Source: Deltaproteobacteria bacterium RIFCSPHIGHO2_12_FULL_43_9
GTDB lineage: Bacteria > Bdellovibrionota > O2-12-FULL-43-9
DNA: 11,588 nucleotides
Assembly: GCA_001798265.1 (NCBI GenBank)
Contig: MGRR01000132.1
Location: 1 to 11,588, forward strand
Reading direction: 5' to 3'
Shown: in pieces, positions 1 through 6,003 of the stretch
Numbering within the stretch: the stretch's first letter is position 1
Layout: each line of letters begins with the position of its first letter
Made by a program: the position numbers and the translations under genes
The notes under the pieces: model-generated
The model's input: the letters and a program-made list of their open reading frames with translations, nothing else
Told to the model about the DNA's origin: nothing
The model's database searches: none

Positions 1-1447
1 CACCCGGCTGACCTGCAAGCGCCACAATTTCAGCCTCCCTGGCATGATGCTTCGCGTTCAGAACGTTGTGTTTTAAACCTGTTCTTTTCAGCCGGTGGCT
101 CAGCTCCTCTGACTTTTCAATTGATATTGTTCCCACAAGAACCGGGCGATTCTCTTTATGAAGATCCGTTATCTCTCTGATAACAGCGTTAAATTTCTCA
201 TCTTCTGTTTTATAAATTACATCCGAATTATCCTTCCTGATCATCGGCTTATCAGTAGGAATTACAACCACATCTAATTTATAAATCTCCCAGAATTCCG
301 GGGCTTCCGTTTCCGCCGTACCGGTCATACCTGATAACTTTGGATACATCCTAAAATAGTTTTGAAATGTAATCGTCGCCAGTGTCTGATTCTCATTTTC
401 AATCCTGACACCCTCTTTGGCCTCCAGCGCCTGATGCAGACCATCGCTATATCTTCTGCCCGGCATCAATCGCCCCGTAAATTCATCAACAATTACTACC
501 TTCCCCTCCTGAACAACATAATCGTGATCAAGCTTAAAAAGTGTATGCGCCTTTAGCGCCTGATTAACGTGATGAAGTATCTCGATATGCATTGGATCAT
601 ATAAATTTTTAACATTTAAAATTGACTCAACCTTTTCAACGCCCGCCTCTGTTAAAGAAGAGCTACGAGCCTTCTCGTCAATTGTATAATGGACATCCTT
701 GGTCAGGTGGGGAATTATCCTGTTAATTGTATAATACTTATCCGTGGAATCTTCCGTAGGACCACTTATAATCAGTGGTGTTCTCGCTTCATCTATTAAG
801 ATTGAATCCACCTCGTCAACAATCGCAAAATTGAAATCCCGCTGCACATAATCGGACAAGCGAAATTTCATATTGTCTCTCAAATAATCAAACCCAAACT
901 CATTATTCGTCCCAAACGTCACATCAGATGCATAGGCTCTTCTTCTCTCTTCATCGTCTATTCCATGAACAATACAACCAACAGTGAATCCCAAAAATTT
1001 ATAAATCGTCCCCATCCAGTTCGCATCACGCTTTGCAAGGTAATCATTAACCGTAACGATATGAGCGCCCTTGCCTGTTAAGGCATTCAGATAAACCGGA
1101 AGGGTGGCAACCAGGGTCTTCCCCTCCCCGGTTCTCATCTCTGCTATTTTCCCCTCATGCAGAATAACCCCACCAACCAATTGAACATCAAAGTGACGCA
1201 TATTAAGGGTTCTTGTGCTCGCCTCCCTCACCACCGCAAAGGCCTCTGGCAGCAGAGAATCCAAGGGTTCCCCCTTGCTCAGACGTTCTCTAAATTCAAC
1301 CGTCTTTCCCTTTAGCTCTTCATCTGATAATTTTTTGAGTGGGGGTTCAAAGGCATTAATCTTGTCTACCAATGGCTGTATGCGCTTTAGCTCACGCTCA
1401 TGCTTGGTTCCAATAAAGAATTTGGCTACACTGGAAATAATGCCCAT
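1..1447 (-). CDS. secA: SecA preprotein translocase ATPase, 5' part (runs off the left edge)
   Basis: SecA is the motor ATPase that pushes unfolded, signal-peptide-bearing proteins through the SecYEG channel at the inner membrane. Reverse translation from the ATG at 1447-1445 gives 482 open codons to base 2 with no stop; SecA is usually about 850-900 residues, so the C-terminal half lies outside. Visible landmarks are the DVQLVGG region (about 87-93), Walker A MRTGEGKT (104-111), VTVNDYLAKRD (131-141), FGTNNEFGFDYLRDNM (178-193), the DEAD-type box DEVDSILIDEARTPL (211-225), the preprotein-binding region, and the start of the second nucleotide-binding fold (VGTISIEKSE, NAKHHAREAEIVA). The sequence stops just before the expected MAGRGTD motif. 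A GGAG lies 4 bases before the start. Upstream DNA is the divergent CCA-enzyme gene, so secA must have its own promoter at or right of 1448. Confidence 0.98.
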   Translation of the reverse strand, partial: MGIISSVAKFFIGTKHERELKRIQPLVDKINAFEPPLKKLSDEELKGKTVEFRERLSKGEPLDSLLPEAFAVVREASTRTLNMRHFDVQLVGGVILHEGKIAEMRTGEGKTLVATLPVYLNALTGKGAHIVTVNDYLAKRDANWMGTIYKFLGFTVGCIVHGIDDEERRRAYASDVTFGTNNEFGFDYLRDNMKFRLSDYVQRDFNFAIVDEVDSILIDEARTPLIISGPTEDSTDKYYTINRIIPHLTKDVHYTIDEKARSSSLTEAGVEKVESILNVKNLYDPMHIEILHHVNQALKAHTLFKLDHDYVVQEGKVVIVDEFTGRLMPGRRYSDGLHQALEAKEGVRIENENQTLATITFQNYFRMYPKLSGMTGTAETEAPEFWEIYKLDVVVIPTDKPMIRKDNSDVIYKTEDEKFNAVIREITDLHKENRPVLVGTISIEKSEELSHRLKRTGLKHNVLNAKHHAREAEIVALAGQPG

Positions 1448-1488
1448 AAGGCTCCAAAGTTTTCTCTCAAAGGTATACAATACAAAAT
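1448..1488. promoter_or_regulatory. 41-base divergent intergenic region between secA and the CCA-enzyme gene
   Basis: Two divergent genes start only 41 bases apart, so their promoters must overlap each other or the neighbouring 5' coding ends. A GTATAC palindrome sits at 1473-1478. On the plus strand a -10-like TACAAT lies at 1476-1481, 7 bases before the CCA-enzyme ATG. No convincing -35 hexamer is seen 16-18 bases further upstream. On the minus strand the GGAG ribosome binding site of secA falls in this gap, but no clear promoter can be picked. The assignment rests on the gene layout plus the -10-like box. Confidence 0.4.
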
Positions 1489-2802
1489 ATGACAAGGAAA
1501 TCCAACAACTTGAAAGAACTTGCAACAGATATAGTCAAAACCCTAAAAAAGGAGGGGTTTGAGGCATATTTTGTCGGTGGCTGCGTAAGAGACCTCATAA
1601 TGGGTTTCACACCCAAAGATTACGACGTAGCCACCTCCGCGACCCCGGATCAAATAATTAAACTTTTTCCAAAGACAATCGCGATTGGAAAGGCTTTCGG
1701 GGTTATTACTGTAATCACAAACAAACATAACATTGAGGTCGCGACATTCCGCACGGAGGGACCTTATTCTGATGGTAGAAGACCGGATAAAATCGAATTT
1801 ACGACAGCAAAAGAGGATGTCCTTAGACGCGATTTTACAATCAATGGACTTCTATTCGACCCGGAAAAAGAGAAGGCAATCGATTACGTGGATGGCCAAA
1901 AAGATATCAAACAAAAAATTATAAGAACAATTGGAGACCCAGACAGAAGATTTGATGAAGACAAACTCAGGATGCTTCGTGCAATTAAATTCGCATCGAG
2001 ATTTAAATTTAAAATAGAACAAGAAACCTGGAATGCGATTCAAGAGCACTCAAAAGAGATTAATAAAATCTCCGCGGAAAGAATAAGACAAGAACTAATA
2101 GGAATCCTCACAGAAGGGAACGCGAGAACCGGGTTCGAACTTCTGGACAAATCAGGGCTGCTCACAGAGATTCTACCGGAAATTTCAGCCCTGAAAGGGG
2201 TTGAGCAACCACCAGAATTCCATCCAGAGGGTGATGTATGGATTCACACCCTAATGATGCTGGAAATGCTACAAAACCCAAGCCAAGAACTGGCATGGGC
2301 TGTTTTACTCCATGACGTCGGAAAACCAGGAACATTTACGGTTAAAGAGAGAATTCGCTTTGATGGGCACGATAAGCTAGGTGCTGAAATGGCTGAAGAA
2401 ATCCTAAAAAGGCTCAAATGCTCCAACGACACGATTGAGCGGGTAAAAGACCTGATTGCCCAGCATCTCAAATTCAAAGATGCCCCCAAAATGAGAACCA
2501 GCAGACTCAAGAGATTTCTAAGACAAGATCACTTTGATGAACATCTTGAACTCCACCGCCTGGACTGCGCCTCTAGCCACAGAAACCTTGAGCTCTACGA
2601 ATTCTGCAAAAACAAACTCCGGGAACTCCCACCCGAGGTAATAAAACCGCCACGCCTCATAACAGGAAAAGATCTCATTGAATTGGGTTTCAAGCCTGGC
2701 CCGGAATTCTCAAAAATACTTAATGAAGTCGAAACAGAACAATTAGAAGGTAGTTTACAAACAAAGGAAGAGGCTTTAGAATACATAAAAAGGCATTTTT
2801 AG
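1489..2802 (+). CDS. CCA tRNA nucleotidyltransferase, class II, with HD domain
   Basis: This enzyme adds or repairs the 3' CCA end of tRNAs from CTP and ATP. The 437-residue protein shows the class II nucleotidyltransferase motifs in order: GG..RD (30-35), the metal-binding DYD (44-46), RRDFTING (113-120), VDGQKDI (134-140) and the nucleotide-selecting EDKLR (157-161). An HD-type domain follows, with H253, H275-D276 (LLHDVGKP) and D359, and then the tail typical of CCA enzymes (GKDLIELGFKPGPEF, 393-407). The closely related poly(A) polymerase cannot be excluded by sequence, but the GKDLI...KPGP tail favours CCA addition. In some bacteria two such enzymes share the work (CC- and A-adding), which cannot be judged here. 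The ATG at 1489 is the only ATG in frame before residue 38 and has no ribosome binding site at normal spacing; a TTG at 1510 preceded by AAGGAA is an alternative. The gene diverges from secA. Confidence 0.93.
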   Translation: MTRKSNNLKELATDIVKTLKKEGFEAYFVGGCVRDLIMGFTPKDYDVATSATPDQIIKLFPKTIAIGKAFGVITVITNKHNIEVATFRTEGPYSDGRRPDKIEFTTAKEDVLRRDFTINGLLFDPEKEKAIDYVDGQKDIKQKIIRTIGDPDRRFDEDKLRMLRAIKFASRFKFKIEQETWNAIQEHSKEINKISAERIRQELIGILTEGNARTGFELLDKSGLLTEILPEISALKGVEQPPEFHPEGDVWIHTLMMLEMLQNPSQELAWAVLLHDVGKPGTFTVKERIRFDGHDKLGAEMAEEILKRLKCSNDTIERVKDLIAQHLKFKDAPKMRTSRLKRFLRQDHFDEHLELHRLDCASSHRNLELYEFCKNKLRELPPEVIKPPRLITGKDLIELGFKPGPEFSKILNEVETEQLEGSLQTKEEALEYIKRHF

Positions 2803-2835
2803 AAGTACAATATTCCTAAAAAACGGAGCACAACG

Positions 2836-3567
2836 ATGAAGCAACTCAACGCAGGAATATTTATTCTCTTAGCATGTCTTGCCGGCTGCGCAACCGAGGA
2901 CTCATCCAAGGTAAAACAAGAATCTATATATACAACCTACAACGCTAATTATGATGATGAAAATAAGTCAATATATACCTCGGCATTTTTTAATTTTGGC
3001 GGCTCACTAGGAACATATCTAAGATTAGATGGCAATAGCACTGTAACATTTAATGGTGAAACGTTAGACGCGGAAACCACCATAATAAATCAAGTGATTT
3101 ATAAATACGAAAAATCACATCTTTCCTCAGATCAAATCTGGAAAACGCATTCATTTTTATATCGCAACAATGATGGAAAAGAATTCAAAAATGAATTTAC
3201 ATTTCCTAATCTCATAACAGTTCGGTATGTAGCCGCTTCAATTGATACAAATTCAACACTGGTAGCGAACTGGAATTCGAGCGATAAGATTGGCCATGAC
3301 CAGCTTTACCTATCAATTGTCAGTTCTGACAAAACAAAAAATAGACGCCAAGGTTCTGAGGAAAACACAGAGAATTCGACATCTGGAAAAATAACCGTTC
3401 CACAAAATACAATCTCGGAGCTGGGTCCGGGCACTTTCAATGTAAACATTTGTAGAGAACACTTTGGAACAGGTTTGAATACACCACCAGAGGGTGGTTC
3501 ATTGTCTGCCACCACCTGCTCTAAAAAAACTGAAATTACAATTTTAAATTCAATAACTCATAATTAG
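2836..3567 (+). CDS. Predicted lipoprotein of unknown function
   Basis: I do not recognise this 243-residue protein. Residues 1-17 form a signal peptide with a short basic start and a hydrophobic core, ending in a lipobox LAGC, so Cys18 should be lipidated and the protein anchored to a membrane on the periplasmic or outer side. The mature part is hydrophilic, rich in Asn, Ser and Thr, and looks beta-rich (GSLGTYLRLDGNSTVTFNGE, 56-75). The C-terminal stretch (about 185-240) alternates like an immunoglobulin-type beta-sandwich and holds two cysteines (C206, C228) that could pair. That fold is inference only. A GGAG lies 7 bases before the ATG. The gene starts 33 bases after the CCA-enzyme gene and may share its transcript. 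Its last 32 bases overlap the 3' end of the convergent ParD-like gene. The region is visibly more AT-rich than the CCA gene, fitting a variable or acquired gene. Confidence 0.75.
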   Translation: MKQLNAGIFILLACLAGCATEDSSKVKQESIYTTYNANYDDENKSIYTSAFFNFGGSLGTYLRLDGNSTVTFNGETLDAETTIINQVIYKYEKSHLSSDQIWKTHSFLYRNNDGKEFKNEFTFPNLITVRYVAASIDTNSTLVANWNSSDKIGHDQLYLSIVSSDKTKNRRQGSEENTENSTSGKITVPQNTISELGPGTFNVNICREHFGTGLNTPPEGGSLSATTCSKKTEITILNSITHN

Positions 3568-3760
3568 ATGGGGGATCTACTTCTAGGCGTGCATTTAGTA
3601 TATTCCTAATAAACTCATATGTTAACGTTGGATTCTCTTCTACGATTTTCCCTATTATAACCCAATGTTTAATCTGAGCAGAAATAGACCTATTCGTAAT
3701 TTCAGATACAATGCGTGCACTGGAAACTAATTTCTTTGATAATCTAACTACATTTGCCAT
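3536..3760 (-). CDS. ParD-like antitoxin-family protein, third gene of the toxin-antitoxin cassette
   Basis: The 74-residue product begins MANVVRLSKKLVSSARI and continues with SISAQIKHWVIIGKIVEENP. This pattern matches, from memory, the ParD-like family (Pfam PF11903, formerly a DUF): small proteins with a ribbon-helix-helix-like N-terminus. It lies 14 bases after the MazF-type toxin stop and is very likely co-transcribed. The ATG at 3760 is chosen because the family similarity starts there and AAGAG lies upstream; a TTG at 3784 would add eight residues and overlap the toxin. No ParE-type toxin gene follows: the next DNA is the convergent lipoprotein gene, with which it shares 32 bases. It might act as an extra regulator of the cassette or be an orphan antitoxin; the sequence does not decide. 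Confidence 0.7.
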   Translation of the reverse strand: MANVVRLSKKLVSSARIVSEITNRSISAQIKHWVIIGKIVEENPTLTYEFIRNILNARLEVDPPSNYELLNLKL

Positions 3761-3774
3761 TAAAATCTCTTTTA

Positions 3775-4116
3775 TTAAAGCCAATATTGATATAACTGTC
3801 TGAAGTTTTTCTTCACCTTTTCAAAATCATTCTTAGTTAATTTCCCAATCTTTTTTTCTATTAAATTAATTTCTATGGTGGAAATCTTCGCTAATCTCAC
3901 AATACTTGGGTAAAGGAGATTTTCTTCCTCCCAATCATCCAAAAATATATCTCCCTCAAGCTGAATCCCCTCAACCTGACTCGTAATCATTGCAATGGTT
4001 ACGAGATTTATTTTTTTCGAGAGAATTGTATTTCTCAAAACAAGCGCAGGACGTTTTTTGGTGGCTTCTAAACTTGTGAATGGAAAATGAACTAATACAA
4101 TGTCACTTGCATTCAT
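3775..4116 (-). CDS. mazF: MazF/PemK-family mRNA interferase toxin
   Basis: Toxins of this family cut mRNA at short specific sequences in the cytoplasm and stop growth when the antitoxin is lost. The 113-residue length is typical. Diagnostic features are the N-terminal DIVLVHFPFTSLEATKKRPA (5-24) with the conserved R22, the AMITSQ strand (42-47) carrying the Thr/Ser expected at the active site, the PSIVRLAKISTI segment (70-81), and the C-terminal IGKLTKNDFEKVKKN helix. The start overlaps the antitoxin stop by four bases (ATGA), the usual arrangement for coupled translation with antitoxin first. Cleavage specificity cannot be read from the sequence. A ParD-like gene follows 14 bases downstream. 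Confidence 0.92.
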   Translation of the reverse strand: MNASDIVLVHFPFTSLEATKKRPALVLRNTILSKKINLVTIAMITSQVEGIQLEGDIFLDDWEEENLLYPSIVRLAKISTIEINLIEKKIGKLTKNDFEKVKKNFRQLYQYWL

Positions 4117-4340
4117 AACTTGTCATATTCAGAGTCGCGTGGATCGTTCCACTCTTCAAAAACAGATTCAGAAGCCCTCATTAAGGCCTTTGTTTCCAGC
4201 CTATGAGAAAAATAACTCCTGAGAGCTTTTACAAGGACCTCCCTGATCGTCTCGCCGCTCTCCTGTGCCTCCAGCTTTAATAGCCTGATTAGTACAGGGT
4301 CCCCTAGATCTGTTGATATTCTGGCCTTCAACTTCTTCAT
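4113..4340 (-). CDS. Ribbon-helix-helix (CopG/MazE-like) antitoxin
   Basis: This 75-residue antitoxin should bind and neutralise the MazF-type toxin and, with it, repress their shared promoter. The N-terminal part (about 1-45: KARISTDLGD, then two predicted helices ending VLVKALRSYF) fits a ribbon-helix-helix DNA-binding dimer. The acidic, probably flexible tail VFEEWNDPRDSEYDKL (60-75) resembles toxin-binding tails of MazE-like antitoxins. The gene overlaps the toxin start by four bases. The ATG at 4340 has no ribosome binding site, and the predicted transcription start falls on it. A palindrome directly upstream is a probable autorepression site. Confidence 0.87.
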   Translation of the reverse strand: MKKLKARISTDLGDPVLIRLLKLEAQESGETIREVLVKALRSYFSHRLETKALMRASESVFEEWNDPRDSEYDKL

Positions 4341-4341
4341 A

Positions 4342-4381
4342 AAAACAGTTTACTGTTTTACTGTTTTTATGTCAATGTCAA
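4342..4381 (-). promoter_or_regulatory. Promoter and operator of the toxin-antitoxin cassette
   Basis: On the minus strand a perfect TTGACA (-35, bases 4375-4370) is followed after 17 bases by TAAACT (-10, bases 4352-4347). A second TTGACA sits directly upstream (4381-4376). The -10 lies inside a perfect inverted repeat with 8-base arms: AAAACAGT at 4342-4349 and ACTGTTTT at 4352-4359. The right arm is repeated at 4360-4367, within the spacer. This is how an autorepressing antitoxin operator looks: binding would block polymerase. The expected start of transcription, about 7 bases past the -10, is base 4340, the A of the antitoxin ATG. Confidence 0.75.
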
Positions 4382-4387
4382 CTATGT

Positions 4388-4409
4388 GCCTAATATTATT
4401 AGGCTTTTT
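4388..4409 (+). terminator. Possible rho-independent terminator hairpin (plus-strand polarity)
   Basis: GCCTAAT (4388-4394), a 3-base loop and ATTAGGC (4398-4404) form a perfect 7-bp stem followed by five T's. The polarity suits plus-strand transcription, yet no plus-strand gene ends nearby. For minus-strand transcripts leaving the CAP gene the stem has no U tract after it. It could be a relic, part of the scar in this gap, or an end for antisense RNA crossing the toxin-antitoxin genes. Confidence 0.3.
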
Positions 4410-4416
4410 CTCCAAA

Positions 4417-4448
4417 TAAGCTCATCAACGCAATTCTTAATCGCGTTC
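4417..4448 (-). repeat. Diverged partial copy of the 3' end of the START-like gene
   Basis: Bases 4417-4448 align without gaps to 5152-5183, in the 3' end of the START-like gene, with 24 of 32 identical, including TAAGCTCATC at one end. Read in the equivalent minus-strand frame it gives NAIKNCVDEL against KVIENYRDEL in the intact gene (5 of 10 identical). No open gene surrounds it; stops are close on both sides. It is best read as a decayed remnant of a duplicate gene, with moderate certainty because the match is short. Confidence 0.4.
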
Positions 4449-4487
4449 AGCTTAGAGAAGGTTTTTATCTACCTACTCCCAAAAAAC

Positions 4488-4514
4488 CTTATCCCTGTAA
4501 TTCTCAATTACCTT
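4488..4514 (-). repeat. Short direct repeat, copy 1 (just after the CAP gene)
   Basis: Bases 4488-4514 match 5156-5182 at 25 of 27 positions, with 21 consecutive identical bases (4491-4511 and 5159-5179). The two differences are transitions flanking the identical core. In minus-strand sense this copy starts 2 bases past the CAP stop and still encodes VIENYRD in one frame, but that frame closes after five more codons. An exact 21-base match by chance in a window of this size is very unlikely. Confidence 0.8.
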
Positions 4515-4515
4515 A

Positions 4516-4989
4516 TTATCGAAGTATCAGGGTTGCGTATGCTCCAGCGATGCCCAATCCAATTTCCGTGTAATGACCGAGCATATTAATATTGTGCCCC
4601 GCGCTTTCTTTCCAAAGAATGAACAGGTGCTTGGCTGAGGTAAATCCCTTCGCTATATTCTCCGCGTAGCACATTGTACCGCTTTGCTGGCAACGCTCAT
4701 AAAATCGAGTCCGGTTCTCACCAATATGGCTCATTGTACCGTTGCCCTGCATCCAGGCTGAGTGCTTGAAAGCAACCGACGTAAGAGATGAGTCATATGA
4801 AAGGGCTGTCTTGCCGTTTTGTTTGCGGTGTTCATTAATGTAACATAAGAACTGCACTTTAAAATTTCCGGATCTACATAGGGTTGGCTGTGCTACCTTG
4901 GTTTTAGGAGATCTAGCCTCACAAAAGGAAGAACCCAGGGCACCCAACATAATCGAGAAAAAAACCAAAAAAATAGAGAATAACTTCAT
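4516..4989 (-). CDS. Small secreted CAP/SCP-domain protein
   Basis: The 157-residue product has a signal peptide (about 1-25, long hydrophobic core) followed by a compact CAP domain (cysteine-rich secretory protein/antigen 5/PR-1 family). The family signatures are present: INEHRKQNGKTAL (51-63), HSAWM (76-80), SHIGENRTRFYER (87-99), YAENIA (108-113) and the WKESAGHNINM segment (126-136). They supply the usual His-Glu-Glu-His cavity set: H76, E98, E110 and H132. Four cysteines remain in the mature part (C38, C49, C100, C107), enough for two disulfides in the periplasm or outside the cell. The end, AYATLILR, fits the last beta strand (often YWT..F), so the domain seems complete. Bacterial CAP proteins have no single known function. 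GGGAG lies 11 bases before the ATG, a loose fit. The gene follows the START-like gene by 145 bases; I see no clear terminator or promoter in that gap. Confidence 0.85.
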   Translation of the reverse strand: MKLFSIFLVFFSIMLGALGSSFCEARSPKTKVAQPTLCRSGNFKVQFLCYINEHRKQNGKTALSYDSSLTSVAFKHSAWMQGNGTMSHIGENRTRFYERCQQSGTMCYAENIAKGFTSAKHLFILWKESAGHNINMLGHYTEIGLGIAGAYATLILR

Positions 4990-5134
4990 ACCTTTAATAG
5001 CTCCCTTGCTTCAATCCACCCCACTATTTCTGCAACAATTGTGCCTAAAAAAGTAGCAATAATAACGCCATGTTACGCAAGTAATCACCTAAAATCCGCA
5101 TACAAAAATTAGACAGGCATCCAGTTTCCGGCTC

Positions 5135-5869
5135 TCAGCTTTCAGTCCTATTAAGCTCATCCCTGTAATTCTCAATTACTTTCCTTACCTTCTGGCTGAT
5201 GGTCTCTTTAATGATTCTCTTCTGTTCGGCAAGGGATGGCTTTACGAAATCGTACCACTCAGGCTCTGTTAATGGCTTAGCGAAGGTTACTGAATTTTCA
5301 TAATATAAATAAACGCCTTGTTGGGTCGGGTAAACCTCCCAATAGTGACTCAGGCTTTTCAGTTTGTCGCTGATCTCCTCTGTTGGATTGATTAAACGAC
5401 TATTGACTATAATGGTTCCATCAATATCCTGACCGTACTGAGCACTAAATTGTCCGGTAAACTGATATTCCTGGATTGAGAACCCGACAAAGGAGAGTTT
5501 TACAAATACCTCCAGTTCATATTCAAGCTCACCCAATCTTGTTAATGGATCAATGTTGGAATTCAATATTTTTCCAGACAAAATTCTGTCTTCCAGGTCT
5601 ATTGAGCCAGAACTTCCACTAACCTGCATGAATTCGGGATATCTCTCGTAATCCTGCATTACTTCCAGAAACTGCTCTGGCAGATATGATAAAAAGGCCT
5701 TGGCGCTTATTTTATAACCATTTTGTGTAACAGAGAGGCTTCTTACTAAAGTCTCTCCCTTTTCTATTTTTGATATCTCTGTTTGTGAAAAGCGATCTGG
5801 GATGGCTAATTCAATAGTTGCATATGCATTTAAGGAAAATAGCAGCGATAGAAGTGTCAGGCGTATCAT
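5135..5869 (-). CDS. Exported START/SRPBCC-like protein
   Basis: The ATG at 5869 is chosen over the one at 5881 because GGAG lies 6 bases before it and the protein then opens with a clean signal peptide (1-17, ending NAYA). The 244-residue product carries a probable START/SRPBCC (helix-grip, hydrophobic-pocket) domain. The clearest segment is KAFLSYLPEQFLEVMQDYE followed by RYPEFM (57-81), the usual 'vw.vl.DYe.yp.fm' opening of such domains, followed by alternating beta strands to about 195 and a charged helical C-terminus. Family members bind lipids, polyketides or other hydrophobic ligands; the ligand here is unknown. Most SRPBCC proteins are cytoplasmic, so the signal peptide points to a periplasmic role such as lipid binding, which is inference. 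The gene has its own promoter at 5926-5953 and a hairpin over its ribosome binding site. Its 3' end is partly copied at 4417-4448 and 4488-4514. Confidence 0.7.
   Translation of the reverse strand: MIRLTLLSLLFSLNAYATIELAIPDRFSQTEISKIEKGETLVRSLSVTQNGYKISAKAFLSYLPEQFLEVMQDYERYPEFMQVSGSSGSIDLEDRILSGKILNSNIDPLTRLGELEYELEVFVKLSFVGFSIQEYQFTGQFSAQYGQDIDGTIIVNSRLINPTEEISDKLKSLSHYWEVYPTQQGVYLYYENSVTFAKPLTEPEWYDFVKPSLAEQKRIIKETISQKVRKVIENYRDELNRTES
5156..5182 (-). repeat. Short direct repeat, copy 2 (inside the START-like gene)
   Basis: This is the partner of 4488-4514 (25 of 27 identical, same orientation). Here it encodes the KVIENYRDE part of the intact protein's C-terminal helix, so this copy is the likely source and the other the remnant. 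Confidence 0.8.
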
Positions 5870-5875
5870 TGGATG

Positions 5876-5889
5876 CTCCATTCATGGAG
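5876..5889 (-). promoter_or_regulatory. Hairpin over the ribosome binding site of the START-like gene
   Basis: On the minus strand CUCCAU, GA and AUGGAG form a perfect inverted repeat. As RNA it can fold into a 5-bp stem with a UGAA loop. The 3' arm contains the GGAG that serves the ATG at 5869, so folding would hide the ribosome binding site. The stem is short and its effect is unproven. Confidence 0.4.
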
Positions 5890-5925
5890 AGTAACTACAA
5901 ACTGCCAATACTTCCCTGAATTCAA

Positions 5926-5953
5926 ATTATATGCCGAAACAGATTGCGCTCAA
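5926..5953 (-). promoter_or_regulatory. Promoter of the START-like gene
   Basis: On the minus strand TTGAGC (5953-5948; four of six match the -35 consensus) is followed after 16 bases by a perfect TATAAT (5931-5926). The start of transcription should be near 5919, giving an untranslated leader of about 50 bases before the ATG at 5869. The promoter lies in the 134-base gap after the protease gene, so the START gene, and possibly the CAP gene, can be expressed apart from the upstream operon. Confidence 0.65.
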
Positions 5954-6003
5954 GGAAAGAGTAAAGATTTTTATTTCGGGACGAATTGACACCACGTTTA
6001 CGG

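Noticed and set aside
1215..1562. Plus-strand frame across the 5' end of secA into the CCA gene
   Set aside because: It is antisense to the strongly conserved SecA N-terminus and in the wrong frame for the CCA enzyme.
3481..3498. ACCACC/GGTGGT inverted repeat near the end of the lipoprotein gene as a terminator
   Set aside because: It lies inside coding sequence, about 70 bases before the stop, and has no T run after it.
4516..4530. Possible truncation of the CAP protein by the downstream repeat scar
   Set aside because: The final AYATLILR fits the last beta strand of compact CAP domains, so the stop at 4516 seems natural.
4386..4589. Plus-strand open frame of 67 codons across the CAP-gene end and the gap before the toxin-antitoxin promoter
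   Set aside because: It overlaps the conserved 3' part of the CAP gene, has no ribosome binding site, and contains the hairpin and repeat scars; the peptide resembles nothing.
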